Counted from the stretch's first letter, positions 36,913-49,925 are shown. The stretch: 64,000 bases of DNA from Chrysomallon squamiferum (GCA_012295275.1 CM022677.1:4632715-4696714), one strand, 5' to 3'. Notes: generated from the sequence alone by a model not told the origin. A program made the numbers and translations.

Positions 36913-38088
36913 TCACAGTGATGTCTCTACTTCTATTTTACTGGGTTTATTTTTGTAAGTTAACCACAAACTTTTAATTACATCAGAAAAGAGAATTTCA
37001 CTTGTGTTTTTCACAATCAGTCTCAGAACAAAGACTCCGTCGTCATGGAGATACTGATCAGCAAATTTCTTTGCCAGCATTTCATCATATTCTGTGTGAA
37101 TTTCACCAATCTCCTTCAGATGTTTCTTCACAAACTTCCTGCGATTGTGCTGTACAAAAAGTAGCTGAAACCAGACGAGTGAATTCCACACTGTTACCAC
37201 GGAGACAAGGAAAAGCCAAAACCAGAGAAAGATGAAGATGTTTTCATTGAAGAGGTTGTAAGGCAGGACACACTGCACTGTTTGTCTCTCTACATTAGTC
37301 ATCTGGCGAATGTCAAAGTCACAGAGGGTGATTTTTGGAAAACGTTTCGATTCAGTCCACGAATGATCATTTATCAAGCCCGACACGATTTCTAAACCAT
37401 ACACGCTGTACCATTCTCCAAGAAAAGCATTCAGAAGGAAAAACTGGCCCATGACATTTGCAACGTACAGAAGCTTTATGAACATGTAGAGTCCAGTTAG
37501 ATACCTCCCTGCGTGTTTCTGCCAGAGAAACACGAAACATTTAGACAAGTGCTGAAGAAAACTCTTTTTTTGGTAGCTTTTCTTTATCTCCAGCCACCTG
37601 CTCATGTACTGTACCACTCGCTTTGTTGTCTCGTCTCTCTTCTCAGCTGAACTCAGCTGCAGCTCTGTGATGATGTTCACAACCTGCTCCAAACTGATTC
37701 CACTATTTGTATTCAGCAGACGCCACATGACGGGAGGCAGCTTGAAGAGGAAAGCCATGAACAAGAGAATGACAGGCACCCACTGGTAGTAGGGCAGCTG
37801 TCGCTCCTCTCTCTCAGAGTGCTTGTCTGGGATTCCTTCGTGTATCGGGACGTAGTACGTGCCATTCACCCAGCAGAGTGATTTAGTAAACGCGACCATG
37901 GACGCTGTGAACTGAGCTGGACACCAGCAGTCTATGGGACTGCCAAAAACTGTCCTCCACTGATGAACACAGAGAAGAGAGCCAGCAACACAACAGTGTA
38001 CAGATGATTGAACCGGTCCACCCAGTCATCATCCTTACTTGAGCTGAGCTTGGAGAATGTCGCAAAGCCTCCCAGAATAGAGCTCACA
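36913..38088 (-). CDS. innexin gap-junction/hemichannel protein, main exon, frameshifted
   Basis: After an acceptor (TTATTTCAG) at 38,089-38,097 the frame reads SILGGFATFSKLSSSKDDDW, then VDRFNHLYTVVLLALFSVF and GGQF, the cytoplasmic N-terminus and first membrane span of an innexin. A second frame continues PIDCWCPAQFTAS, then a 328-residue open frame containing YYQWVP (the innexin signature), the paired extracellular-loop cysteines (CWCPAQF...CW; LCDFDI...VQCVLP) and four membrane spans in total. The frames join at about 37,937-37,950, where CAGTTTTTGGCAGTCCC lacks one base; an extra G would restore a continuous protein. The start codon lies on an unseen upstream exon. Innexins form gap junctions in protostomes. 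The missing base is either a homopolymer consensus error or a real null mutation. The rest of the gene has no lesion, which favours the former. Confidence 0.9.
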
Positions 38089-38097
38089 CTGAAATAA

Positions 38098-39671
38098 TTT
38101 CAATATATAATAAAATAAATAAAAGAATAAAAACAGATATATGTTTTAAATTTAACAACTAGAGTTTCTAACTTAATCTAAGATGTTTTTCTTAAATAAA
38201 ATATTTTTGATATTTATTTCTTGTATCATTTCAAGCAACAATGGTTAAGAACATCAACTCAATAGGTTTTGCAAAAGTTATAACAACATATTTATACACA
38301 CATTTATATGTATATAAAATTTGTTTTCTGGTTTGTTATTAGGTGACAAAGATGCAGGAATAAACCTGAAATACTAAAGTGATGAGAAAATGCTTCCAGA
38401 CTCTTGGTTACAGAAACACATTTCAAAATGAAGAATTAATCCAAACTACTTAACATATCACACATCTGAAATCATTAACCTATTTTACAGTCCTGAAACC
38501 TTGTTTGAATGTGATTGTACCTCACTGCTATTTTTGTTTTTTAATAAACAAGAGAGAGTGTTAAAACTGTGTGTATGAAGACAAAACAAACAAGAGAGTG
38601 TTAAATGAAAACTGTGGAGACAAAACAAAAAAGCCTTTTATGGGCCTCAGTGCTTAGATATAACTCCCTTTTCACCACCTGTCAGATTGCTTCCCTTTAA
38701 TTTGTATTTTACTCAACTTATTCTAAAACGTTTTATATTAATTTTCCAAATATTTTTATTTTCTGACGACTAAAATAATGGAAAATAAAAAATAAAAATT
38801 TAGAAAAAAATAAAAATTTAATACTTACGACATGACTCTTATTTTAGGTTATAACACTTTCTGTTGATTCCGTTTTAACTGAAATAATTTAACATCAAAA
38901 ATACATTAACAAACGTTCATTATAACAAAAGCTCAAAGCATGGGACATGGTAACAAAAATGTATTATAATTTATTATCCTTTATTAAATGTATGTCGAAA
39001 ATAAATAGTGTACGTTAACAGGTTTAAGGTTAAAATATTATTTCGAAGACACTTTTATTATTTATCCATCTCAAACTGTAAAATCTGAAATAACTTATTA
39101 AAAAAAAAACACACAAAAAAAAAAAAAAAAAAAAATAAAAAAAAAAACAACTATATTAATATAATAATTATAATTAGCACTTTTAAAGTTGTTGGTGACT
39201 AATTTTGTTTTACTGAAATTTTCCTCGCCAGTTTTTTATTAATTCATCTATTAAAAGACCCAAAAAGAGACATTCGTTGATTTACCACGGATACAAAAGT
39301 TAAAACTGAACATGTTTTGGAAAATCATCAGCGAGATTTCAGCTCAAAAAGTAGTTTTTCATCCTACCTTCGATCGATGCAGTTATTTGCGCTCCAGTAT
39401 CGCCATGAAACTTTTTTTTTTCGCACATGCGCAGTTGACACGTTCGTGGGGATTTCGTCAGCTGTTTTATTACATAACACATTATTTTTATATGTACCAC
39501 AAGTTAAACAAGGCTTTTAACTTACTAATTAGATTAATAATTAATTTCTGTACAAAATGATCTGAATAAAATGTACATATACATATTACATACATACCAT
39601 GAATAATTTTGTATCTGTATAAATGAACTATCTATTGTTTTACAGAATTTTTTGTTTCTATTAATTAATTA

Positions 39672-39711
<40 letters not shown>

Positions 39712-39825
39712 TCTTCTTAAGGGAACTATTAACTTTATACATACCTTTTGCTTATTTAAAAACACGTTACAAAAAAAATGGGTGGTTTTGGATGGGCTGG
39801 AACGGATTAATGATATTTCAATTAA
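38098..39825. other. innexin upstream intron or intergenic
   Basis: No further innexin exon recognised. A richer patch at about 39,340-39,470 includes CACATGCGCAG, an NRF1-like site, and could be a promoter on either strand. Poly-A near 39,105-39,150 and (ATT)n near 39,676-39,712. Confidence 0.35.
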
Positions 39826-39829
39826 TTTC

Positions 39830-39925
39830 AGTTGGGAAAATTGATTTGATATACGAGCAAATTGAGTTACGAGCTGGGCCATGGAACAAATTAAACTCGT
39901 AAGTCAAGGTACCACTGTATTAATA
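39830..39925 (-). mobile_element. DNA-transposon end-like sequence
   Basis: The reverse complement starts TACAGTGGTACCTTGACTTA and continues CGAGTTTAATTTG, a form common at the ends of Tc1/mariner-Tigger-like elements in animals. No partner end or transposase was found, so it is a fragment at most. Confidence 0.35.
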
Positions 39926-40213
39926 AAATCTATGTTCAGCGTAACAACATATTTGAGGTAATTTGACGTCATGAAACTAACATCTCTTGTTACACGGCGT
40001 CTGGAATAATAGTGAGTAAACCGTGTTTTGGTCTCAAACCACAATTAATTTCCGCAAATTGTTTAATACTTTCCTTTTAAGAAACAGTTTAAAAAAAATT
40101 ATAAAATCTAAATACAAATTAGGATTATCTGTTTAGTATTTTGTAATATTTTTACTTTGAATATTCATTGTTTGTAAAGTTAAATTTTAAATGAAATTAA
40201 CACCTGTGTATAA

Positions 40214-40252
<39 letters not shown>

Positions 40253-40640
40253 CGAAATAAATCGTGTATTAAAGAGAAATGTGATTTATTATCATTATTA
40301 TTATTATTCATTCATTCATACATTTATTTATTTATTTATTTTTTTTGTTGTTTTTGTCATTTTTAATTAATTAATTTAGCTTCTTTGTTTTTACATTTTT
40401 TTCGTTTTCCTCATTTCACAAAATTTATGACTTTGAGCCTCGAGTTGAACTCGGTAGAGACAGGAATCTGTTGATTCTTTATTAAAACTAAATCTGTCGT
40501 GAATGAATTTAAACAATGTGCTAAGTCGGATTTGGCGCTAATAAAAAATAACTTTGTTTCTTGTGTCTTTAATGCACAGTGAACGACTTTAATACTTTGA
40601 GAAAAAGAAACTCTGTCAAAATACGTAATACATTTGACAT
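39926..40640. other. intergenic, no gene seen
   Basis: AT-rich, with (AAT)n near 40,217-40,252 and short ATT/TTTA runs near 40,290-40,345. Confidence 0.5.
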
Positions 40641-40689
40641 TTTTACTTGATTAGTTCTTATAGGTCCATGAGTGCGAGCCAGTATATTA

Positions 40690-41310
40690 GTGAGCGCGTT
40701 TTTATCTGTGAGTGATGTGTAATTTGTGTATCATTGTCTGTCTGTCTGTATGTTTCTAGATAGATAAATATAGATATATGTACACACTCTCTCTCTCTGT
40801 ATGTGTGTATGTGTCTCAATGTATATATACATACATACAAACATATATATATGTTTTTATCTATGATGTGTAATTTGTACATCATTGTCTGTCTGTCTGT
40901 CTGTATGTATATAGATAGATAGATATATATATAGATATATGTACTCTCTCTCTCTCTCTCTATGTATGTGTGTATGTGTCTCAATGTACATATACATACA
41001 TACAAACATATATATATGTTTTTATCTGTCAGTGATGTGTAATTTGTACATCATTGTCTGTCTGTCTGTATGTATGTAGATAGATAAATATAGATATATA
41101 GATATATGTGTGTGTATGTGTCTCAATGTATATATACATACATACAAACGTATATATATGTTTTTATCTGTGAGTGATGTGTAATTTGTGTATCATTGTC
41201 TGTGTGTCTGTCTTTCTGTATGTATCTATATAGATAAATATAGATATATGTACACCTCTCTTTCTTTCTCTCTGTATGTGTGTATGTGTCTCAGTGTACA
41301 TATACATACA

Positions 41311-41360
<50 letters not shown>
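40690..41360 (+). repeat. tandem repeat of about 140-165 bp, four units
   Basis: Each unit runs GTGATGTGTAATTTG(T), ATCATTGTCTGTCTGTCTGT, TAGATA/TATATA runs, CTCTCTCT, TGTGTATGTGTCTCAATGTA and TATACATACATACAAAC. Units start near 40,708, 40,863, 41,030 and 41,173. The last ends in about 45 bases of (TA)n. Confidence 0.9.
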
Positions 41361-41524
41361 GCACTATTAGTAACATAAAAAACACCAATAATGCATCTAC
41401 TACCACACTACTGTAACGATCACTCCAGTAACAGTACGACTACATCAACTGCTTTTTATTCTCAGTAACTTAAAAACGTATATTTTGTAAGCAGAACTAT
41501 TTTATAATCTATCGACTACACCTT

Positions 41525-41605
41525 AGACCAGTGGTTCCCAACCTTTCAAACATAGCGACCCATTTTAGAACAAGCAATCAGGAAGCGACCCCAATCCTTA
41601 AAATA
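41525..41605 (+). mobile_element. hAT-like transposon end
   Basis: CAGTGGTTCCCAACCTTTCA followed by GCGACCCATTTTAGAA and GCGACCCC resembles the widespread hAT terminal sequence (CAGTGGTTCCCAACCTTTTT... GACCC). No transposase or opposite end was identified. Confidence 0.4.
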
Positions 41606-42301
41606 TCTTATATATATATATACATTCATTTTTTTTGTACAACAAACTGCCATATATTACGATTATTGAATTATAGATTATTTATTCGTGAAGTAACTAT
41701 ACATTCCGTAAATTCATGATTAATTTCAAATTTATTCATAAAAATTCCAAAGCTCCTACAAACATTAATTCAGTCCATACGCCATAATCATTTATGTGCA
41801 TTGTTGTGGACATCGGGACAGCTGGAGTAACGTTCTGCAATTTTAACCTGTAATTCAAATACAGGTCAGAAAACAAACCCTTATAGTGGATTAAAAGAAA
41901 CTTTGATTATTTAGAAGCAATTATAAATGGTTGAAAAATCCTGATTATTTATTCTTTTTTAATAATTAATGGTTACAGACACATACCCAAACTGGCCTAG
42001 CCCAATCAGCCTGGGGTAGATTGGTTCACCTTAGGTCACCTTGCGACAGTGCCTCTTACACAACATAAACACTCTCCAATAAGCACAAAAAATATGATTT
42101 ATTTTATTTCAACTGATAAACAGTTGAATCTTGGAAATTTTACAAATGCAACCACCACGTTGTTGACATTTTTGTGTTTGTCACGGGTTAAGTTTGACTG
42201 GGTGTTTTAATATCTTACCAACATGGAGCCCGAATTCATTTTCTGAAACCAGAGCCAGTTCGTCAGACTCAGTACTTTTTTTTTCCCATCGAACTCGTAT
42301 C

Positions 42302-42373
<72 letters not shown>

Positions 42374-42807
42374 TATATGAAAAAATATTAAAAATACAGA
42401 TTGAACTGGCTTCTCATCATTTTAAAATTCCTAATAATTTTAATTCACTTCAAGACTGTTTCAGGAATGAAATAATTCTAAACGGGAAATATACATATAT
42501 TTCACGATATAAAGTATTACTAAATTTATTTGATAAATACACAGTTACGACGCTGTTGACGTGTTTGTATTTGTCACGGATAAAAATTCCAGTAAAAGTG
42601 AATGAAAGAGAAACATCACTTATTTAGTTATTATATTTTCTATTATTCTTTATTGCTATAGCGACGTTATAAGGATGTGCACACAATCTGTGGCTCGGCA
42701 AGTAACATGTTTAAACACGGTAACGGAAATATTAGTATATAATAACACACATTTAATGGTATATGCTAATATATAAATAAATAAATAAAATAAATAGATA
42801 AAAATAG

Positions 42808-42885
<78 letters not shown>

Positions 42886-44285
42886 GTTATTAAAGGTCCA
42901 GTTGACCATTTCACTGATATCAGAAACTGAATGATTAAAACTGTACAAGAAAGTTATTACACAATTACACAAACATTTAATGGTGTGCTCTAGGGCTGGT
43001 TGGAGGATGGCCCAACCCACCCCGGCCCGACCTTCCCCAGAGAGTCTGCTTTGTGTTTTCAACTTGCTGACCAGCATCTGCCAGCTCGTTCAGATGTGAT
43101 CGTATTTCGAAGCGTTTTCTTAATTCTACATCACAAAGATTACCTTTGAAAGTAATTAACCTTTAGCTATTTGTAAGAAGTCGAATATTCCAAAACACAA
43201 AGCTTACAATGTCAAATCAGAGAACATCTCTTGGTAGTTTGAAAAGCAAAATAGCGCCATCATATCAGATCTGGCTCATCCAGTGGCGTGTAGAGGTCTG
43301 GCGATACCTGGGGCCAGCTCCTCCACTGTATGCACCAAAGACTCATGTATAAGGCTCAGCACAGAGAAAGGAAAATATTTTGAATATATTATTCGATCTG
43401 AATGTAAATTAACTAAATTTATTACGTTCTTTCCTCTGATTGGATGCCCCCCGTATCTGCACATCGCTGGGCTAATCCAAAACAATAAGTGAATAATATA
43501 TATATATATTTTTTTTCTTTTAAATGGTAAAAAACAAATTGCTACAATGTTAATTGTAAGGTGGCCTAACCTGTCACATGGTTCAACCTGCCCCGGTCAC
43601 CCTTATGGCTGTTGCACTGTATTCAATACCGATAATATGATCAGTTGATTACAACCAAAAAAATCAGAATTCAGGTCACATAGCATACACATTATTGTCA
43701 GAATACGATGGTGAAGTGAACTGTATTTTTTCGCTGCAGGTGAGTTGAACTCTGTCATTTGGCCCCACCACTAGTCAACCTACAGGTCTTTTCATTCTGA
43801 ATAAAATTCAGTTTGAACTTATAAAAATCGGACTACAATTAGGCATTTTATTGTACTGAAAGAAAATGGACAAAAAAATACCGTCCAAATTTGGGGTTTA
43901 AGACCAGTATTTCTGAGCTGCTAGCTCATATCTAAGGAAGGAATTTATCTGGAAAAAAATAAACAGCATCTCTATGTCAAGTGCTTCAAAACTGTTGGAA
44001 AAATTATTTTTTTGTGTGTGTGTGTGTGACTTTCTTGTTAAAAGAAAAAAAAAAGATTTGTAATATACGAAAGAAATGAGTTATTGTTCCAAGATTTAAA
44101 TCTTTGGGTGCCTGTGAGTGTCAACTTTGATCAATGAAACTGACTGAGAGTCATGTATGTTTTACTTCCCTTTGCTGGTCAGCTCAGTAACTAACTCACT
44201 GGAAGTCGTACTTTGTTAATATTAATAGGAACATTTTATCTTTATAGATATATATACAAGGTTTTCCTGTGACGTTTCATAAGGT
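41606..44285. other. intergenic, repeats and old transposon debris
   Basis: No supported gene. Two long trinucleotide arrays, (AAT)n at about 42,302-42,371 and (ATT)n at about 42,809-42,885. Short phrases about CC-rich AACCTGCCCC/AACCCACCCC recur near 42,000, 43,005 and 43,585, suggesting related repeat fragments. The frame at about 43,283-43,492 is open on both strands and has no recognisable product. Confidence 0.45.
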
Positions 44286-44961
44286 CCGATGTTCAGTCAG
44301 TGGAGTGTCAATCTCCAGCACTCTTTTCAACACCTAAATCCTGAGATTAAATTTGGTTCTTTTGAAAAAGAAAGCAAATGTTCTGTAATGTTCTGTGTAA
44401 ATAGGAAGACCACATGTTCAGCATTATGAAGCTGATCAGCAGGCGATGTTACAGGATCTATCAAATCTATGGGAGCTTCTGTTGTACTAATGCAGGAATG
44501 ATTGAACAAGCTAAATCATTTCTGTTGACATGTAATAAATAATTTTAATAATGGAATCAAAAACGATTTATCAAAATACTGTATTATATATTGTATCACT
44601 GTAAAGAAAAACAAATAATAGAAAAAATCAAATTAAATTAATACAAAGATAAAAAATTAATAAATAAATAAAATACTTGAAACTTTTAAGAAACAAAATA
44701 AATTAAAATAAAATAAAATAAAATAAAATAATTTATATATTTATTTTTGTTTTTGATTTGATTTTGCTTTGTTTTTGTTTATTTTTATTTTTTCTTATTA
44801 TTTAAATGTAGTCTTTGTAAATACACAAATGCAGAGGTAATACAAGAAGTAGTTAAAATAGTAGTAGAGGAAGTAGTAACAGTAATAGCAGAAGTAGCAC
44901 AGAGATAAACATATATTTAATATATTTGTTGTAATACTACTAATAATAATAAACTCAGGAA

Positions 44962-44999
<38 letters not shown>

Positions 45000-45478
45000 A
45001 TAATAATAATAATAATAATAATAATAGTAAAGTCAAGAATAATCAAATGAATAATAATTATTATGGAAGTAAACATAAAAAATGTACTGATAGCAATTGC
45101 AACATAGTTGTATTGGTAAATTACATATCATGTTATTTATTTTGGGGGTTACATTTATATTATGCATATATGAACATGTAACCTAAATGTATGTGTGTAT
45201 GTGTTTCTATCCGCAAGTTTATTGACATGAATGCACATTCAATTATTTATTGTTTTTATTAAATTAATTTGTTTATTAACTTTAATAAAATATAACCATT
45301 CTTTATAGTAAATGATATTTAAAAATAGCTAGTTTTCCTGTTAAAATACAATATTTAAATTTATAGTATCTCAGTTTTCAATTTAAATATTTTTTATATT
45401 GATGGAAGCTCGCATAACACAAAATGTTAGAATTTATTATTTTAAAATTAGAGTTATGTGCTCTTGTTTGCTTCACAG

Positions 45479-45638
45479 GTAAACGAGGCTCTGAAGAGAG
45501 CTAATTTCCGTGTGCGCATGGATGTGGACAACATGGGTGGATCCACTCTTGAGGCAGTGGCAGAAGCTGTTGAGAAAGCTGATGTGATTCTTATCTGTAT
45601 GTCACGCAGCTACAAGGAAAGTCGTAACTGTCAAGCTG
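45479..45638 (+). CDS. TIR-domain gene, middle exon (copy 1)
   Basis: Acceptor CTTCACAG and donor GCTG/GTTAGT. The 160 bases encode VNEALKRANFRVRMDVDNMG, GSTLEAVAEAVEKADVILIC and MSRSYKESRNCQA. This is the central part of a TIR domain: an alpha-helical stretch, then RVRMDVDNM, the A-EAVE-ADVIL-C-S--Y--S-NC block. It ends in phase 1 and joins in frame to the exon at 49,734. No lesion here. Many invertebrate TIR proteins act in immune signalling or as NAD+-consuming enzymes; this exon alone does not say which. The exon that should precede it (with the HIMISYAW start of the domain) is absent from this copy. Confidence 0.8.
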
Positions 45639-46250
45639 GTTAGTAGTAGTCGTGCTTGTGCTGGTAATAGTAACAGTAGTAGTAGTAGTAGTAATGGTAG
45701 TGGGGTGGTAGTAGTAGTAGTAGTAGTGATATTACTAGTAGTAATCTTAGTGGTAGTAGTGGTAACTAGACCATTGTTTTCTGTTTAAAAGTTTCCTTTC
45801 TGTGAACCATTTCAGTATTGTGACCTTTTAAATTAGACTGATGTTTTATGTGTCCCTCTCTCTTCAGATTTTCTCAACTTTTTCTCTTCTGTTATCTTTT
45901 TGTCCGAGGTGCTTGATGTGATGGATATAACATCACATCGTCTATATTTATAGCTAATCTCAAAAATTATCTGTCTCATGATAACAGTAACAACAGTAGT
46001 GTGATAGTAGTAGTAGCAGTAATGGCTGTAGCGGTTGTAATGGTAGTAGTAGTATTAGTAATAGTAGAGGTAACTAATGGGACACAACATCAATTCATCT
46101 TTATATACTTCTTTAAATTAGATTGGAGATTTCATCACCCACAGATGTATGTTTATGAAAAAGATTTTCTTTAGACCATTGTTTCTAGAATACATCTATC
46201 GTCTTTTTACATAATTATCCTTTGCTTAAAATAATCTCAGAGGAAATCTT
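45639..46250 (+). repeat. TIR intron with AGT-rich tracts
   Basis: Imperfect GTAGTAGT runs at about 45,645-45,765 and 45,985-46,075, within the intron of TIR copy 1. Confidence 0.8.
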
Positions 46251-46439
46251 CATGGCCAAGGCATATAATTTTTCTGACTGATGGCATCCTTTTCCATACA
46301 TGTCTATGGGGTGATTCACGGGGAGGATCACTGAATATTCTTTTCCAGGTATATTGCAAGCTCCACGTGAACATCATAAATAGCTAAACATATAACAGTA
46401 AAGTCTCTTATTACAATGCATTTTTGTTTTATCATAAAA

Positions 46440-48255
46440 GATCTCAAATAATCTACGTCCACTCGAGTGAATTGTGTTTCATTAGGCACCAGTCGATCAG
46501 TAGCAAGATTTGCTATTTTATTTTATTTTTATTTAACTCTGTATTTGTGAAATACACATTTGGAAACAAGTTGATTGACTAGTGTTCCTTCACATTCTGT
46601 ACAAAGCGTGTGTCTTTTATGTACCAGGATTGTGGGTTTTCAGCATGACCCACAATGTTACGACAGTATAAATGATGACACATGAGAATCTTTAGGTAAC
46701 AAATTTGTTTGCACAAAATTTAAGATGTCTTTAAATATTATCAACTAACCAGTTATCTTCTTGAGATCGTCCATGAAGAAAAAAATAATTAACAAATCTA
46801 TCCATAACTCCTGATAACTGATTTACCAAAGATACATTTACACTTCCAGATTATTAGAATAAATGTAACAAATTTCTTTCACTGTATGACAAAATCAGTA
46901 GTTTTCCTTAGAAAGAGAGGCCGCTCAAACCAAAACTGTGCACGAAGGATGCTTCAGGTTTTATCCCAAATGAAACTACATGAGCATCTGTCAGTTCCAT
47001 TCCTGGAAAAGTCACTCGTTTTAAAACGGCAACTCTTGCTTTTGCCGTGAACAGTGAATGTCACCAGATTCAATCACTAAATGTAGATAAGCTATAACAT
47101 CATAAGAAAACGTGTAATTCAAAGGAAATGATCTTATCATCAAAGGAATAGATCTTTTTAAAATTTAAAAAAAAATGCAAATGTTTCTTTTGTCTTGACA
47201 AGTGAACAATGAATGCCACCATATTCAGTCACTAAATGTAGAGAAGCTATCACATCATATCCCTTACAACTAGCATAAGAAAATGTGTAATTCAAAGGAA
47301 ATGACCTTGTCCAAAGATGTCTGTGTGTAAAATTCTCCGTCTCTGCTAGATATTTTACCCAGTGATGCCAATTCCCAAGATTATTACCTGTAATCTCTTC
47401 ATCCCAAATTATTATTACTATCATCTTTCGTTCATTCTGGAAGATCAAGTGTACTGATTGGCGAACCATCACATCCAACCGCTTCAATTGTTCAGTTTAG
47501 TCAGCAGCAAGCATGTCAATTCTTTCCATGGAAGAGTGTAAATGCTCTTCGTTCACTTTGTAGTTGGAACCAAGGATAACAGTCCACAACATCCAATCAG
47601 CATGTGTCTTAACAGGATGTGGACTGTTTTTTTGGCTCCAGTCTGTGTCTGGCACATTAAATACCTATCAGCAAGCCTATCTCTGGCCGTCTGTCTCTGG
47701 CAACTTCATACAGATAGGATCAACAAGAAATATCTTTGATCAAAACGAATGCAGTAACAGTCTCTTATCTTTTAAATACAGCTTAGGAAAACTCACATTT
47801 TCATAGTTAAGATTAAAAATCTCGTTTCCATTTGTAGATAATGTGGTCACAGTGCACAGTTCACCCACTGTATCCAGAGTAATTTTCATCCGTTTTATCA
47901 GAGGCACCAACTTTACTGATTACATATCTGATAAGGAAAAGAAACACTTGAACGTGGATCTAAGAATGTAGCATTTAAACCATTTCAACTTTAACAGGAA
48001 TAATGGGCATAGTACATTCTCTGTCTCTGACCCTCATATACTGGTTAGACAACAAAACATGCACTGGTAACAATGTTTGGCCTTGAATTTTCCTTTCTTT
48101 TAATGTCCACATGAACAAGTGTCTGATGTTTTCCTTGAGAAAATTGAACATTCAGTATGAGTTCTGCATGTTTTATACATATTTAAAACATCTAAAACAT
48201 AAACCTTCAAAAATCCCGACTTGTTTTCAACTGTAAGTGCTGCAAATGTGTGGCG
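46440..48255 (-). other. TIR intron; degraded coding-like sequence of unknown type
   Basis: Several minus-strand segments look weakly coding, the longest an open frame of 110 codons at 47,158-47,487 (contains WDEEITGNNLGNWHHWVKYL), but frames change often and stops are frequent. A segment near 46,570-46,680 shows CGSC then HKRHTLCTEC, a possible zinc-binding pattern broken by a stop. Sequence around 47,030-47,120 is repeated at about 47,200-47,310 (TCACTAAATGTAGA(T/G)AAGCTAT). I cannot name a family. This may be a dead retrocopy or transposon ORF. Confidence 0.3.
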
Positions 48256-48261
48256 ATCACA

Positions 48262-48463
48262 GAACATGTAACGAATCACACACACGTCATCTGATCACTG
48301 AGAACATGTAACGAATCACACACACGTCATCTGATCACTGAGAACATGTAACGAATCACACACACGTCATCTGATCACTGAGAACATGTAACGAATCACA
48401 CACACGTCATCTGATCACTGAGAACATGTAACGAATCACACACACGTCATCTCATCACTGTTG
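48262..48463 (+). repeat. 40-bp minisatellite, five units
   Basis: Five nearly identical units of AGAACATGTAACGAATCACA plus CACACGTCATCTGATCACTG. No spacers, so not a CRISPR-like array. Confidence 0.95.
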
Positions 48464-49733
48464 AGTTTTTTTTTTATTTATTTATTTATTTATTTTTGTT
48501 TGTTCGTTTCATTAATTTCTTAAACAATGCCTAGTTCTTTATGAACATCTTTACATTTAGATAAACTAATAGCAAGTGCATCTTTTATTTTCAAAGATTG
48601 CATATGTTTGGAGTGTTCTTTTTTATCTTTGTACACTGCATCGTTTCCCAAAACTGGGTGGGCAGCTTTGTTGGTGTTTACAAAGTCATTTAGGTCATGG
48701 AATGTAATTCTGTGTTTTCATAGAGCTATACAATATCCCTGCACATGAAGGAAGAAAAGGCAACTTCATTGCCAACTTTTTCAAGTTGTCACGATATTCA
48801 TACACTTACAAGACTGTAGAGTCTCTGCAGACTGTATTGTCAGAATATTAAGACAATCCCAAAGCCATCCGATAATGTTTTAACAGACAATTGTTCAATT
48901 TTAACTCATCCTGTCGTCTTCATTGTGTGTGTTGTTAACCACTTTTGTTCAAAAGTTACTCATGAACTGTTGTTTGTAAGGCAGTTAATTATTTCTTGAA
49001 TTTGTCTTTCTTAACTAAATTAATGCACAACTGACATGTTTTTATAATTGTTGCTATGTAAACAAGTTTTCTTTCTTTCAACCATTTTAGCATTATCACC
49101 ATTTAAATTAGAAGTACTAGTAGTAGCAGCTGCATCAGGAGTAACAGTAGTATGGTATTAGTGATACTCATAGTTACTTGTAGTTATGGTAGTGATGATT
49201 ATAGTATTAGAAGCAATACTAGAAGTAGTATTACTAGTAACAGAAGTAGTATTAGTATTAATAGTAGTAACAGAAGTAGATAAGTAATAATTGTCGTAAT
49301 GATGAGTAATAGTAAAAATAGTAAAATCAGTATGTATGCATACTACTTTTGCTAGTAATAGTTGTAGCAGTATTATTAGTAGTACTAATATTATTATCAT
49401 CATCATCATCATTATCATTATTTTTTTTTAAATGAAGAGCAACTGAATGTGCAGTTTCACTGAAGAAAAATATTGTACCACTTCTGACTGAGAGGCTACT
49501 GATCTCTGAAAGCTTGTAGTAGCAGTAGTGCTCAGTAGTAGTAGTAGTCGTAGTAACAGTAGTAATGATACTGGCTGTGGTAGTAATAACAGTAGTAATT
49601 ACTGTAATGTTTATTTATTTTTAAGAACTAGAAAAGTAATAGTGGTAGTAGAGTAACAACAACAACAACAGGTTTTAGGGATACACTTATGACTTTTTAA
49701 ATTTTGTTTTATTTATTTATTTACAATGAATAG
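48464..49733. other. TIR intron, no gene
   Basis: AT-rich with AGT/GTA-rich tracts at about 49,110-49,275, 49,360-49,420 and 49,515-49,670. No exon seen before 49,734. Confidence 0.5.
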
Positions 49734-49925
49734 AAGGTGAATATTCATTTGAACGAAAGAACGCTGTCATACCACTTCTGATGGAGGAAGATTACAAACC
49801 CCTGGTGGTTGGCTGGGAATTCTCGTAGGGACTAAAATGTTTTTGACTTCAGTGGCAGATATCCACTTCAGACAAAAATAGAGCAACTAATAACGCAGCT
49901 TAGATGTGGAGTTAAAACTTGTTGA
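49734..49925 (+). CDS. TIR-domain gene, last exon (copy 1), frameshifted
   Basis: After acceptor AATGAATAG the frame joins the 45,479 exon in phase and reads EGEYSFERKNAVIPLLMEED then YKP, the TIR segment E-EYAF-RK---IPL-ME--YKP. Two extra bases at about 49,800 (CCCTGGTGGTTGG) then shift the frame. The sequence GGWLGILVGTKM follows in the second frame, and a lost T at about 49,842 moves it again to DFSGRYPLQTKIEQLITQL and RCGVKTC before a stop. The matching TIR end (GWLGI--GTK-Y-DF) shows the ancestral order clearly. With two frameshifts and no first TIR exon, copy 1 is probably a pseudogene. Confidence 0.75.

Larger units (their letters stand above)
44290..46440 (+). repeat. TIR-locus duplication, copy 1
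   Basis: This block is a diverged direct copy of about 54,430-56,760. Shared landmarks: TTCTGTGTAAATA(G/A)GAAGA, TATGGGAGCTTCTG/TTTGGGAGCTTCTG, TATTGACATGAATGC, the TIR middle exon, and the CAGAGGAAA(T/C)CTTCATGG block. Copy 1 lacks the zinc-ribbon exon and the first TIR exon present in copy 2. Confidence 0.8.

Noticed and set aside
46250-46440. Beta-propeller-like reading of minus-strand sequence
   Set aside because: The same DNA is present in TIR copy 2 and the palindrome arms, where the reading frame is not kept, so it behaves as intron sequence.
48262-48463. CRISPR-like array
   Set aside because: Direct head-to-tail repeats with no unique spacers, in a eukaryotic genome.
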